A stretch of 64,000 nucleotides of DNA, from the NCBI RefSeq assembly GCF_949987515.2, contig NC_082684.1, positions 18,033,701 through 18,097,700 of the forward strand, read 5' to 3'. The translations under genes and the position numbers were made by a program. The DNA comes from Delphinus delphis. Lineage: Eukaryota > Chordata > Mammalia > Artiodactyla > Delphinidae. Positions 46,921-60,289 of the stretch are shown here, piece by piece; within the stretch, counting starts at the first letter, position 1, and each line of letters begins with the position of its first letter. The notes beneath the pieces were generated by a model, which was given only the letters and a program-made list of their open reading frames with translations, was not told the origin of the DNA and ran no database searches.

Positions 46921-47880
46921 GAAAAGGACAAGGAAGAAGGGAAGTTTTTCTGTTGGTTCAATAAACAAATATCATGAGAGATGCGGGGTGGTGGGGCAGT
47001 ATGGAGAGTGAAAACAGGAAGGGGGAAAGTACAGATAAAAAAGGAAAAAGTGCTGAGAGAAAAACCTATACCCAATGTGAAAAACAATGATGCAAGAAAA
47101 GCAACAAAGAGAAACATGTTCATAGAATGTGAATCTTTTCAATTCAATCCCATCTGTAATTGCCTAGAGTGTAATAGATGCTGAATAAGATGCTAGATTT
47201 GAATAAACATAGTAATAATCACAATAATGAGATGAGATGCTACTTGCCTGCAAGAGATCAGAGTCTAGTAAAACCAACCTATAAGCTCCCTGTTAAGGGC
47301 AAGCATGGGGACTATTGGAGCTCAAGAGTAGGAGAGTTAGGTTAGAGAGAATCAGAGGAGGTTTTGCTGAAGAGGTAACTCTTAACGGGGACTGTAAAGG
47401 AAAACAAAATTTTTGTCTGTTACAGTAGGATTGAAAGGTTGGTCCCAGCAAATGCAAAATGAAGTAGACTTGAAGAAAGGTATTACTGAAAATTCCAAGG
47501 ACCTCATATGGAAAGGAGCCTAACACTGAGATCAGGGAGTGGTGAGATGGGAGACTGGAACTAAAAGAGCTTTCCATTTGGACTTTATTAAAAACAGTAG
47601 TAGCAATTTAGAAATATAAAGCAAAAGAATGTAATCAAATTGACTTGGGAGTAGAGGTGGCAGGGATGAGTAGGAGAAGAATAGGTAAACAGAAAGGAGT
47701 CATTATCTGACTTGGTGATATGGAGAGTTGTGGGGATATTTGTAGAAAGAGAAATTACAAAAGAAGGGGCAGAGGACAGGAGGTGTATGATGAGTTTGGT
47801 TTTGTTCTGAGTTTGAAATCCATGTCCAACCTCCAGATAAATTCTTCCAATGTGTTGAAGACCACTGGATGATGACTGTT
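46921..47880. other. Mostly unassigned
   Basis: Purine-rich on the plus strand. The zone 47290-47560 weakly resembles antisense L2 but is too diverged to call. The minus-strand frames in it (47293-47577) reflect that composition. Confidence 0.35.
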
Positions 47881-47897
47881 GAAAATAAATATATTTA

Positions 47898-48802
47898 CAT
47901 CTGTGTCTCTATTTCTGCCCTGCAAATCGGTTCATCTGTACCGTTTTTCTAGGTTCCATATATATGCGTTAATATACGATATTTATTTTTCTCTTTCTGA
48001 CTTACTTCACTCTGTATGACAGTCTCTAGATCCATCCACATCTCTACAAATGACCCAATTTCGTTCCTTTTTATGGCTGATTAATATTCCATTGTATATA
48101 TATACCACATCTTCTTTATCCATTTGTCTGTTGATGGGCATTTAGGTTGCTTGCATGTCCTGGCTATTGTAAATAGTGCTGCAATGAACATTGGGGTGCA
48201 TGTGTCTTTTTGAATTATGGTTTTCTTTGGGTATATGCCCAGTAGTGGGATTGCTGGGTCTTATGGTAATTCTATTTTTAGTTTTTTAAGGAACCTCCAT
48301 ACTGTTCTCCATAGTGGCTGTATCAGTTTACATTCCCACCAACAGTGCATGAAGGTTCCCTTTTCTCCACACCCTCTCCAGCATTTGTTGTTTGTAGATT
48401 TTCTGATGATGCCCATTCTAACTGGTGTGAGGTGATACCTCATTGTAGTTTTGATTTTCATTTCTCTATTAGTTAGTGATGTGGAGAAGCTTTTCATGTG
48501 CTTCTTGGCCATCTGTATGTCTTCTTTGGAGAAATGTTTGTTTAGGCCTTCTGCCCATTTTTTGATTGGATTGTTTGTTTTTTTAATATTGAGACACAGA
48601 TGTAGAGAACAAATGTATGGACACCAAGGGGGGAAAGTGGTGGGGGACGGTGGTGGTGTGATGAATTAGGAGATTGGGAATGACATATATACACTAATAT
48701 GTATTAAATGGATAACTAATAAGAACCTGCTGTATAAAAAAAAAATCAAAATCAACTTCTAAAATAAAAAAAAGAAAGAAAAACTGAGAACAAAAAAAAA
48801 AA
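47898..48802 (+). mobile_element. Twin-primed (5'-inverted) L1 insertion A
   Basis: The right part (48591-48802) is an L1 3'UTR in sense orientation with an A-rich tail. The left part (47898-48590) is upstream L1 sequence (ORF2 end plus 3'UTR) in inverted orientation. The two parts overlap by 12 bp: gagacacagatg occurs in sense at 48591 and as its reverse complement at 47898. A 17-bp target-site duplication with one mismatch flanks the whole: gaaaataaatatattta (47881-47897) and gaaaagaaatatattta (48803-48819). Confidence 0.95.
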
Positions 48803-48819
48803 GAAAAGAAATATATTTA

Positions 48820-49319
48820 AGTTTTCCGTAAATAACTGTTGATTGACTGTATGCTGCCATTTTCCCCAGCATGTCTGATTCCTCCAACTAGATTTAAATT
48901 GCCCAATACCTTAAGATAAGATAAAAGCATATCTTTCCTTCTTATCTCACAGTACCCTAAGCATAGTGTTAGCTATGTAGGTACATATAATAAATAGCTG
49001 GGTAAACTAAATTGTATTTTGTACAGTAGGAACTAGTTTTAAGTAGGAAAATGCTTATTAGGCTGTTAGTCAATTGAAATACTAAAAAGTAAAATAATTT
49101 ATAAAATAAAGATCAGTTACCAATATAAACTGTCCTGAGTTTAGAAGAGTTTCAATTCTAATAGAACCAGCTAGCTTCATTGAAAACACAGAGTAAGACC
49201 TATATGCTTTTAAAATAAACATTTATAATATTTTAATACTGAATTAACCACATTTTCTATTTTTTTTTTTTGATTCTTGTGGATTAAAGTGTATTACATA
49301 AGACAGAGGCCTCAAATCC
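48820..49319. other. Mostly unassigned
   Basis: A possible L2/MIR tail at 48945-49010 (cctaagcatagtgttagcta). Otherwise nothing named. Confidence 0.35.
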
Positions 49320-49665
49320 CTCATGTTTAATTGTTTGCTGAACATCTCCCTTTGGGCAGCCTCACAAGTTCTCAGACTCCCTGTGTCCTGATCTGAACTC
49401 TCCTTTTAACAGATCTTCCCACCTATCTCTGCTAATGATATCCCCTCCTCCCAATTATTCAGGTTCAAAAACGCTGATGCAACCAGGCCTTCCACTTCCT
49501 CTTGTCTCATGCCCCATCATTTGCCAAGTTCTCATATTTCTTCTTACCAATAAGCCCTTTAATCACCATTTTTGTGCTGATTTTACTTTCCTTTTGCTCT
49601 TCCCAACACACTTGCCTTTCCATTGTTTCATATCTCACCAGTCAATCTTTTACCTATTACAGATT
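49320..49665 (+). repeat. L2, sense
   Basis: The text ctgaacatctccctttgggc, agcctcacaagttctcagac and gatcttcccacctatctctg then attattcaggttcaaaaacg follows the L2 3' region in order. Frames at 49435-49759 are incidental. Confidence 0.7.
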
Positions 49666-50200
49666 TACTTGTAGGAGTATCCACATTTATGTACTAAAAA
49701 TGCATGACCTAATTTTATCTCACAAAAAGAAATTATTGAGAGGAGGACAATCAACATAGAATTGGAGATAAAGTTATTCAGCACAGCTTCTTCCCACTTC
49801 AACTCTAGGCATCATAGGATAACATATCAAGAGGTCACAAAATGCCATTACAACTTCAGACCTTGGTTGTCAGGCTATATTTAAACTTCATCTCTTCTAG
49901 CAATTGAAAATTTTGTGGGTAGAGGGCAGCCCACTCACAATGTAGGAAGTCAGCAAGAGGCTTTGTAATAGTCTACTCTTGTTTTATTATAGTAGGTATT
50001 TTTAGAGGATTAAAATGGAAAACTGGCTGTTATACACAGCACTCAATATGAAACCATTTTATAGACCACAGGGGGATTCCTTTTTTGTTTTATAAAGGGG
50101 GGAAGTAATAAAATGAAGGACACACCCAGTCACAAACAAAGCAAAACAAACACAAACACCTTCTGACAATTTTGTTTGGAGAGAAGGTGTTTCGGAAAGG
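49666..50200. other. Unassigned non-coding stretch
   Basis: No nameable element or supported ORF. Confidence 0.35.
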
Positions 50201-50204
50201 AGTC

Positions 50205-50345
50205 ATAGCTTAGAGTCACAGGGTTTTAGAGCTGGATGAGGCCATAGAGATCATTCTTTACAAATTACAAATGGGGAAACAGACTACCAGAGTGTTCCAC
50301 TTTCCCAAGGCACAGTTAGTTAACTTTTCATCAGGGACTAGAACT
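50205..50345. repeat. Old SINE/L3-like repeat
   Basis: The text gggttttagagctggatgag, gccatagagatcattcttta and aaatggggaaacagactacc resembles a common ancient mammalian repeat that shares the MIR-like core. Family not resolved. Confidence 0.45.
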
Positions 50346-50822
50346 TGAATCTCTTAAGTCCCAGTCCCAGGATTTTTTAAATCCTAAAAAAAGGTGGGAA
50401 ACAAGTGCTATTTCCCAAGGAATCACTTATCTACTGGCAAAAAAAGGTTTTGCCTACCTGAAAAAGACACAATCTGCATTACAACCTGGTTTAAAATATG
50501 AAGCAGTCACCCTGACAATTCTTTTGGAAAGTTCTTTAAGGCAAGTTCAATATCTTCCTGCTGAGTTTCCTGGCTGTCCTGAGAAACTTATGCCAGGGCC
50601 CATGGTTACTTCTACAGACTTTTCATACAAGAGACTAAACCAGTGGCTTCTGAATTATGATCCCTGAGCTATTTGGGGTTTGGCATACCTTACAGTTTAG
50701 CAGAGAAGTAAATTTTCAATTTCCAGAAGAGTGAATTTGGGAAGGGGAGAAAGATAAATGTTTTTAACTGAAAAGTGAAACAAAAACTGTGAATTTTACC
50801 AGGAAAAATAGACAGTAATTTC

Positions 50823-50824
<2 letters not shown>
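50346..50824. other. Unassigned non-coding stretch
   Basis: No nameable element or supported ORF. Confidence 0.35.
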
Positions 50825-50904
<80 letters not shown>

Positions 50905-50937
50905 GAGGGAGAGAGAGAGAGGGAGAGAAAGTGCTAT
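50825..50937. repeat. Compound (TG)n-(GA)n microsatellite
   Basis: About 22 TG units (50825-50868) followed by about 30 GA-type units with GG interruptions (50869-50937). Likely polymorphic. Confidence 0.97.
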
Positions 50938-51420
50938 AAAGACTATAAAAGAGCATAATAACAAAAACACAGCATTGTGCCTACGTGTACTAGCTGGCGA
51001 GCTGGACAGACCACTTGTTGAAATTCTCAGGGCTTTGAAAAAAGGCCACTGGGATGAAAGAAAAACTCATCCCTATACAGAAAAATGCAATCTCTTTTCT
51101 GATATGACTAAGAAATAATTTTTCTCAAAGATCCTGTGGTCTTTGCCTCCACTTGTGCAGCAGAATAAGAAATAAATATCATAATAGCATTCACCAGGGA
51201 GAAACCCTATATGTCCCTGGCAGTGTGTTGTAGCATACCAGAGAAAATTAACTGCTTCAAGTCAGATAGGTTCCTGGATCATAGAAACCTCCTGTTGAGA
51301 ATTCATCATTTATGCTCAGTTTTTCAACTGGCCATATTTACAATCAGTTACACATACACACCCACTACTAACCGTCATACATGCATATGTACCCCATGCG
51401 TGCATACGAGCACCCACTCG
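50938..51420. other. Unassigned non-coding stretch
   Basis: No nameable element or supported ORF. Confidence 0.35.
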
Positions 51421-51422
51421 CT

Positions 51423-51442
51423 CACACATTCACACACATACA

Positions 51443-51484
<42 letters not shown>

Positions 51485-51502
51485 AGACACACACACACAC
51501 AA
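51423..51502. repeat. (AC)n microsatellite
   Basis: Imperfect AC array with a long perfect core at 51444-51479. Confidence 0.97.
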
Positions 51503-51877
51503 CTAAAGCTGACACATGGCTACAATTTTCCTATTGTCCCAAATTGAATTTGAATATACAGTAAGCAATCTGGATGATGATAGTTTTACAAGGTCTGGAG
51601 ATAATTTATCAGTTGAACTTCAAAGGTCTCTCAGCCTTTCTGCACTGGTCATTATTAAGTAGGAATATATGTAATCGTTTGAGAAGGAAATTGTTAGATT
51701 TAAACAAAGGTCAACTAATCTTGAACCAATGTAAATTTCTAATGCATCATCTATCCCCAACTCCTTGTTTTCCTAATCTGCCTTTCCTTCAAACACAGTC
51801 AACACTTCCCTAATGTCTTTAGATCTGGGATAGAGAAGTTGATCTATGGAGAGGATAAGAAATTAATGAAATTTAAC
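51503..51877. other. Unassigned non-coding stretch
   Basis: No nameable element or supported ORF. Confidence 0.35.
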
Positions 51878-51894
51878 AAGATGTCCCTATTCTT

Positions 51895-53625
51895 GCATCC
51901 CTGGGATAAATCAAGGATGGTATATGGTTCTTTTAATGTATTGGATTAAGTTTGCTAACATTTTGTTGAGGAATTTAGCATCTATGCTCATCAGTGATAT
52001 TGGCCTGTAATTTTCTTTTTTTGTGATATCTTTGTCTGGTTTTGCTGTCAGGGTGATGCTGGCCTCACAGAATGAGTTTGGAAGCCATCCTTCCTCTGAA
52101 ATTTTCTGGAATAATTTGAGAAGCATAGGTGTTAACTCTTCTCTAAATGTTAGGTAGAATTCATTTGTGAAGCCATGTGGTCCTAGACTTTTGTTTGTCG
52201 GGAGTTGTTGTTGCTTTTTTTCATTACCAATTCAATATCATCACTGGTAATTAGTGTGTTTATATCTTCTATTTCTTCCTGGTTAGTCTCAGGAGATTGT
52301 ACAGCTACATGTAAAAGAATAAAATTAGAACATTTTCTCACACCATATGCAAAAATAAACTCAAAATAGATTAAAGACCTAAATGTAAAACCAGAAACCA
52401 TAAAACTCCTAGAAGAAAACATAGGCAGAACACTCTTCGACATAAATTGTAGCAATATTATTTTGGATATGTTTCCTAAGGCAAAGGAAACAAGAGTAAA
52501 CATAAAAAAATGGGGGCTAATTAAACTTAAAAGCTTTTTCACAGAAAAGGGAACCACGGACAAAATAAAAAAAAAAAAAGAGTACTGACTGGGAGAAAAT
52601 ATCTTCAAATGAATTGATTGATAAGGGTTAGCATGCAAAATGTATAAGCACTTCATGCAACTCAATATCAAAAAATCAAACAACCTAACTGAAAAATGGG
52701 CAGAAGACCTGAAGAGACATTTTTCTAAAAAAGACATACAGATGGACAACAGGTACATGAAAAGATACTCAATATTACTAGTCATCAGAAAAATGCAAAG
52801 AAAACCACAACAAGGTACTGCCTCAACCTGTCAGAATGGCTATCATCAGAAACACCACAGACCTCACTAACAAACATTGGCGAGGATATGGAGAAAAGGG
52901 AACCCTTGTACACTGTTAGTTGAAATGTAAATTGGTAAATCCACTGTGGAAAACAGTATGGCGTTTCCTCAAAAAACTAAAAATTGAACTACCACATGAT
53001 CCAACAATTCCACTCCTGGGTATATATCTGAAGAAAACTAAAACACTAATTCAAAGAGATACAATGTTCATAGCAGCATTATTTACATAGCCAAGATATG
53101 GAAGCAACCTAAGTATCCAACAACAGATGAATGAATAAAGAAGATGTGGTATATAAATACAATGGAATACTACTCTGTCATAAAAAAAGCATGGGATTTT
53201 TCCATTTGCAACAACATGGATGGAGCTGGAGGGTACTATTCTTAGTGAAATAAGTCAGACAGAGAATGACAAATACTGTATGCTATCACTTACCTGTGAA
53301 ATCTAAAAGAATAAAACAAACATGTATATAACAAAAAAGAAACAGACTGACAGATATAGAGTACAAACTAGCGGTTACTAGTGGGGAGAGGGAATTAAGT
53401 GGTACAAACTACTAGGTATAAAATGAAGCTACAAGGTTGTATTGTAGATTAAAGGGAATATAGCAATATTTTATAATAACTGTAAATGGAGTATAATCTA
53501 TAAAAATTTTGAATCACTATGCTGTACTCCTGAAAATAATCTAAGAATGTAAATCACTGTACCTCAATTTTGTAAAAAAATGAAAAATAACTGAAAAAAT
53601 TACAGGCCAAAAGAAAAAGAACAAA
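51895..53625 (+). mobile_element. Twin-primed (5'-inverted) L1 insertion B
   Basis: The left part (51895 to about 52297) is ORF2 in inverted orientation; its minus strand reads [20 protein letters not shown], the zone before RT motif A. The right part (about 52298-53625) is sense ORF2 C-terminal half, with [20 protein letters not shown] at 52640, then 3'UTR and an A-rich tail. About 1.4 kb of ORF2, including the palm motifs, is missing at the junction. A 17-bp duplication with one mismatch flanks the block: aagatgtccctattctt (51878-51894) and aagatgtccctcttctt (53626-53642). Confidence 0.95.
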
Positions 53626-53829
53626 AAGATGTCCCTCTTCTTAGGTTCACATGGTAGAAAAGGCTTGATAGCTTGGAAATCTGTTGTCTGCTGAGATTTC
53701 AAGGCAAAATGTACCTAAAATTAAGAAATGGGCAAGGTTGAAAAACATGGGTAAGGCAGAGAAGACTTAGAGTACTTAGCTATCCCTCAAAAGCCTACAA
53801 GCAACTACTTCTTCTAGAGCAATTGACAT

Positions 53830-54010
53830 ATACTGGCACTGTGTGAAGCCATTTGACAGCATTTGTGCATTTAATCTTCAGCACAATACTCTTTCCAGTC
53901 CCATTTTACATATGAGAAAAACTGATCTTAGAGTGGTTAATAATTTCAGATAACAATCAGTGAAGCTGGCACACAAGAACAGGTTGGTTTGACCCCTAAG
54001 TCCATCCTTG
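53830..54010 (-). repeat. MIR, antisense
   Basis: The plus strand reads gtgcatttaatcttcagcac, cagtcccattttacatatga and agtgaagctggcacacaaga, the reverse complement of MIR. Confidence 0.75.
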
Positions 54011-56084
54011 CACTAGCATGCCATGCGTGAGAAACCATGGGAGCCCTAGAGATTATCTTTTCAGAGTAATAGCTATATTTGGCAGGTGCTCCATTTTTAG
54101 TTTGTTAACTAAAGTACGAACAGAAAAGAACATAGAAGTGTGAAAGGGTAGGTAACACTCCAGAACTGTTCTTGTTTTTGTTAACAATTTACAGTTAAGT
54201 AGACCTCTGGTCGGAAGATACTTACATAACACCTGTATTTACAAAGAACACTTCTTCAGGTATCAGAAATACAAGAGATTGGAAAAAAAAGGAGTAAGAC
54301 ACAAAATCTTCCCCTGCCATCATTGTTAATAATAGCAAGCATAAGACAGGCACCAAAATAATTTCAAGACAAGCCAGGTGAACTCTAATGGAAGCATAAA
54401 AAAAAATCATCCCAGGAAAGATGGTATTTTAACTGAGAATTTAAAAATAGATATAATTTGAGAGGCTAATATGGGAATGAGATTTCCTTGGTAGGACAAA
54501 CACTAACAGCAAAGGTCCAAGGCTTGAAACCTTGAGCTCAATTCAAAGGTCATCTGGTGTATCACCCTGACTAGATGACAGAGTTGAATAATGTGGAAGG
54601 AGTGGTGGAGAAGAATAAGACTGGGTCTATGTTGTAGAAAAAATTACATTTGCCAGAATTTTGGTTTGCTTTGTTCTTCTGTTTTTTTCTAAATTGGTTG
54701 TTTATAATAGTATTGTGTGGAAGTGTTACAAATCGCCATGACAACAATTGCTAGTACTGGAAATCTCCAAGAAAATATTCTATTTATGAATTTAATTTGG
54801 ATACCTTTAGTGACTCCTAATTACTCAAGAAGCAAATACCCCAAAGGAACATCAGTATTAAAAATTTATTTTGGCATTCTATGCAAATAGATGTAGAGTG
54901 CTTGAGACTCTTTCTTTCATAAACACTTATTGTTACATAATTACCTGATGTTATTCCCACAGCTTATCAAGAAGATTCAAGGCAATAACCAGTTGGGATA
55001 ATCATTGCCTATATCTCCCCAAAACAACCCAAAAGATTTTTTTTTCTGTTTCCGTTTGGCTGTACAAATGCAATCAGATAATACTGAATTATCTGCAGCA
55101 TGCCAAGGAGATCAGACCTACTAAAGTCTTAAGATCCTGCAAATCTCATTCAGGCTTTGTTGTTGTTGTTTTAATGTAATGTGTTTGGAATTAGGGAAAT
55201 GAAAAGAGGGCTATGTAGTTTGTCCTTGGATTCACCATGAAATTGATTATTATTATCTTTACTTTCACAAGTGTTACATTTATAAAGTCCTTTACAATTC
55301 CTGGTTAGTCCTCTGTTCACCTGTGGGATATAGATTAAATTTAATCACCAGGAAAGTCGAGGTATTGAAATAAGAAGTTGTCTCCAATGTTGAAGGCAGG
55401 GGATTCTAGTACAAAAAAAAAAAATAGTTGGAAATAAATAAGTTTGGAAAAACTACAATAAATCTTTCTGTTTTCTAGAGTTGTAAATTGAAAGCCCCCC
55501 AAAAGAGCAGTAGTTAGTCGCCCAAAGAGTAAAATACAGCAGATCCCACAAATTAGTGGTTTGAGCCTAGAAACAAAATCTGACGTGAATGCCTGATTTA
55601 AATCTCAGTTCTTGGCTTGATTTAGCACGTGACTAAACTCGGTATGAGTAGAATCAACACTTCACACTGATGAACATGAAAAAACAGCTTCACCTCCTTT
55701 CTCTCCAATATTTCAGACAAATTCATGGGAAGATATTTTTTCTTTTAAATAACATCTCTGATATTTACATTAAATTCAATCAAAAATATAATTTTCCATA
55801 GGAATTTCCTTCATAACAAACATTTTAAAATGCCTTCGTGATAGATGATGATACTAAGTTAAACTGCTTAAGAGTGGAGGTTTCAATTGGTGTTCAGTTG
55901 AAATTTGACTGCCATATGACCCGAATCCCCAATAGTTCATGCAGTAATCTTTAAACTTCCTTCTATTTTTAGACTCTTTACTTTCCTTCTAATACAAACT
56001 TTATGCTTTGCATCAGTTGGAAAAATATCATTGCCCATTATGATTGTTCAAATATCATTCTCCTACGCAGAAAGATGAATGCTT
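54011..56084. other. Unassigned, about 2 kb
   Basis: No nameable element and no ORF above 62 codons. Possible conserved non-coding sequence cannot be judged from one genome. Confidence 0.35.
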
Positions 56085-56375
56085 TTATTTTACTTATTAA
56101 ATTAAATCTAAATTCCAAATTTGGTGAGTGAATTTGAAAGCCTCCCATAATCTATGCCTTTCTTACCCAGCTGAGCTTGCTATATCCAAACAATACATTT
56201 CTGTTCCTCCTCATTGCATGCCTCTTCCCTGAACATGCATTCTCACTTCTCCCACCTTATCTTTGTATAATTTGCCTTTACTTCTATGAAACCCATGGTT
56301 TCTGATTCTCTAAATGTGACAGGTCCTCAAGGCCCAGCTTAAATTCCCTTTCTTCCAGCCCGTGATGGACAGTAA
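56085..56375 (+). repeat. L2, sense
   Basis: The text aaagcctcccataatctatg, cctcttccctgaacatgcat and caaggcccagcttaaattcc follows the L2 3' region in order. Confidence 0.7.
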
Positions 56376-59240
56376 CGCTGGTGAATAGACATTGCATTTG
56401 CTGATGGTGTGATAAAATTTAGCATGCTTAAAGGTAACCTAGTTTATGTTTCTCTTGTTTTGTTAAAAGAAGTTATCACAGTTCTGTAAGCGCAGTAAGT
56501 CCTTTATAAATATTGATCGATTGATGCTTCCATAGCTAATTTCCCTCTGGAACCTCTGTAGAGATAGAGAAAATACATTTACGAAATCACTGTATATTAT
56601 ACCCTTGTACAACTGTGAATAAGTCACCTGGTGTGTGTGTTCAGTTGTTTGAAAGCCTCGTTATACTATTAACTATCATTATACATTTAAAAAGTTCATA
56701 GTTTCAGATTAAAAGTGACTCACCATGGCAAAATACAGCATAATTAGATGCATTATGGTCTACAGCGTTCCCATGTATCAAGATCCCTCTACTGTGGTCT
56801 CTTAAAAACTGGAACACAAGCCAAATAGAGTCAATTATTACAAATAAAACATAATTCCAGTGACACACAAGCTCTTCTGAAGCATCATTCATGCACAGGC
56901 AGTGCCGTTCTATGGAGCTGAAGGATGAATGGTAAAATAGCACCATTCACAGGAGGTGCATTTTATTGGATGCCTAAGTCAACTACTGCTCTGTCTCCAT
57001 ATTTTAGAGCAAACATATCACAGACAGGATATTTCCTTTATGTGATGGGCTTCCTCCTGGAAAGTTTTGAGTATGAGTATGTTTGTAAGCTTTTTTGTGG
57101 ATTAGATCCTACTTTTCCCCTATTGGCTTACACTAGGTTTGTATTTCAGATTGTTTTATTCTTTTTTTCTCAGTAAACTCTAATTCCAAATTAAAAATTT
57201 CTCTGCCCTGCCACCAAGATTATTTTTTAATTCATGATCAAATGATTAACTGCTTTCCAAAAATTGTATTTTTAAGTCTGGTAGTAAATATTTCACAATA
57301 GTTGTTTTACTGATTTATATGCTAGCTGCTGATTTACCTGCATTTTTCTTAAAGTGAAGGTGTCCTGACAAAAACTTTAGTCAGATTTTTTTTTTTATTC
57401 AGTTTTCACCACCTCTTTCCCTCTCTCAATGACTTCTTGTCTGTCTAAAAAGTTCAGAAAGTCAAAAAACAGTAAATTAGCTCAAGTCCTTCAAGAATTT
57501 ATAAAATTATGACTAGGAAGAAAAAAACAGCTGTTGTGCTGCTTACCATGTTTTTGCTTCAAAACCTTCTTAATTTTAAATGACAATTATTGTTTTAATA
57601 GCAGTTAGTCACTGAGATTGACAGAGAAGGAATTTATGCCTAGTAACAGGTATGAAACTCTCCAGAGCATGTGCCTATCAGTAAGAACTTGACAGATCAG
57701 GCGAAACTCGGATAAAATGGCAGTTATCAGCACGTAGCCATTTTTTCATTGTGATTGAGGTAAAGCCCTGAACATTTGCCCAAAATCATTTTCAGCCACG
57801 TCTCCTCACCACATGTTTTTTTTTCTGAGTATGGAAGTAAACGGAGGCTTTTTCCACACCTGCACAGCATAACTGTGTGGACAAAAGCTTAAAGTGAGAT
57901 TAAGATCAAACAAGAAGGGTCAATATTAAGTCCTCTTGGAGGAGAATGATGTGGACATTGAAACAGAAAAAAAATTCTTTGTTCTCTGGAATCACACATA
58001 CAGGGATGCTACAAACTCCAGCTTCAGATGGCCATTTCTGCAACCAACCAAAAGGAACTAGATCAAAGAAAAGGAAAGAGAGAAGCCAACAGATCAAACC
58101 TGATGACCTTATTTGAACATTTAGATTTAGGCATGCCTAAATCAGCCGCATCTCCTTCGACTTCCTAATTTCATGAGCAAATCAATTTACTTCTATTGTT
58201 TAAATTTATGTGAATTGGTTTTCTATCACAAGACATTCTCATTTATTTCTCAGATAAAGCAGATCGATTATATACTCCTGAGTCGGACTTGACTCATCCC
58301 TGTCTGCTGGCCCACTGGCCCTCTTCCAGATGCCGATAGACATGCCATCGAGACATGGTGTTGAAATTACAAAAACTTTGAACAGACTGGCTTCAAAGAA
58401 TTGGTCCTGACAAACTTTTTCTTCAAAGTTAGGTGTGTGCTTTCTGCCTAGGATGTGAAAGAGCAACTTTTGTCTCTCTGTGTCAGTTATGAATTCCACT
58501 GAGAATCCACATCAGAATGACTAACCATCATAATCAAGGCTTGCCCTGAGTCACATTGCCAGGCAGCCCGAAAATATCTTTTGTATTTTCCTTCCAGCCT
58601 CAGTCTTTACCTCGGTGAGCACTTTGGCTGACTTCCCCTCCCCCACCAAGTCATATTCTGGAAAGGACTTGTTCTCAGCTGGCTATCAAACCAACCTCTA
58701 TTAGATGTTGAAGAATCTCTTTTATAATGACGGTCAGGTACCATGGCAGGCTGTGCAAGCAAGAATCTGGACAGGTGGAGTCGTTGAATATTCTTTGTAT
58801 TGCATCCCCTGGGGAGCCACCTATTCTGTCCTCCTTCCTCTGCCCATGAGTGTTAAGAGAAAGGAGGATTCTCCTGAGAAACAGGACCCATTGTATGAGT
58901 AAAAGCATGTAGCTTTCCCAATTTGCGTTATAAGCACCTTCTTAGCATCTAATCTGCTGAAGTGTTTTACTTTCTGGAAAAAAAAAAAAAAAGATTTAAT
59001 GTTTGGTCTTGTATGGCTTTTTTATTGGTGATATGCAAAATATTACTTAACTAGAGGTAAAATTGAAAGTCCAAATTCATTTGGTTAACAACAGGAAATA
59101 TTTCTCTTCTACATGTTTTCCTTTGATTTTGTTAAATGGTATTATTTTGGCTTTAAGAAAGTATTTCTATCCAAGGAATGAAAGACCAGATCATTGAATG
59201 TTTTTTGTTTTCTAAATAAGCCAAAAATCTCCTAAAACTC

Positions 59241-59243
<3 letters not shown>
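56376..59243. other. Unassigned, about 2.9 kb
   Basis: The longest stretch in the window without a repeat I can name. Frames on both strands at 58239-58908 overlap one another and show no known domain. If a host exon or enhancer exists in the window, this is the likeliest place, but nothing in the sequence proves it. Confidence 0.4.

Positions 59244-59289
<46 letters not shown>
59244..59289. repeat. (AC)n microsatellite
   Basis: About 22 perfect AC units. Confidence 0.97.
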
Positions 59290-59291
<2 letters not shown>

Positions 59292-60289
59292 CTCCCATAT
59301 TCCTCTAAACCCTAAACAAATAACTAGGAATAAAAACCTACTGAGGAAATGGAAAAGGACTTCTCATGGCTTAAACTGTTTTGAGAATACGCCTGCTAAA
59401 TAAATTTTACACGTGATCTGATGTGCAAGCCAAGGAACGTACATATGGTGAAACTTTAGCAAATACTTACTAGGGGAGTAACCAACAAAGGAATTAAGGA
59501 TCCTAGCCACATATTTAAGTTTTTCACCCAAACTGTTCAAAGTTATGTCATTTTTCACTGGAGAATGTAGGTTGGCGAATGGATTTAACACTACCATTTG
59601 GTCTAATTTCCTGATGTCTGCTCCAATCATTGTATAAGCCTCTTTATAGAGGGGAAAAAAAAATCTTAGAGCTTTATCTCCTTGTTTTCTGCGTTCTCAC
59701 ACAGGCACTCTGTTACCTTTTACTCACTGAAAGCTGGGGTTGATTGAAAAAGAAACCATTCAGGATAAAGATGAGTTTTAATATTATACCTATCCCCGAA
59801 ACCAAAATAACTGAGATGAAAACATTTTCCAACATAAACCATACTTTGTAGGTCAGGATGGAAAACCTGGAAGAAAGAAAAAGTGCTTTATTCTATTTAA
59901 GTGAAACATGTTTTCTGGTTTTAATAATTTTAATTCTTTCCTATCTGAATCTAGTTATATCTTCTAAATTTTATGTTGTTCTTTCTAACAAAATCTCTAT
60001 GTTGATGACCATTCCAGCAATAGCAATTATTCTCTGCATGGTTTGGGTTACCCCTTTTTACTTTGCCTTTCCCAGATGAAAGAGCCACATATTTGAAGTA
60101 GATCTATTTTTCAAGTAAAGATTTTTAAATAAGGCTTTGAAGCTCTTTTTTAGAAGAAGATTTGGGATCCTGATCATTCGCAAGCTATATACAAACCTAG
60201 CAACTTGATTAGAATATTTCAAAGCATTCATACTAATCCAAATAGTCATTGAAGATAAATGAAAGTTTAGAGAAGATAAATCAAAACCT
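59290..60289. other. Unassigned non-coding stretch
   Basis: The frame 59858-60079 is hydrophobic and leucine/isoleucine-rich, which AT-rich DNA produces by chance. No other support for a gene. Confidence 0.35.

Noticed and set aside
50690..51118. Arg/Glu-repeat and Cys/Val-repeat ORFs
   Set aside because: Produced by the compound TG/GA microsatellite.
51211..51564. 117-codon His/Thr-repeat ORF
   Set aside because: Produced by the AC microsatellite; no other support.
59858..60079. 73-codon hydrophobic ORF
   Set aside because: AT-rich DNA gives Leu/Ile/Phe-rich frames by chance; no start context, homology or splice support.
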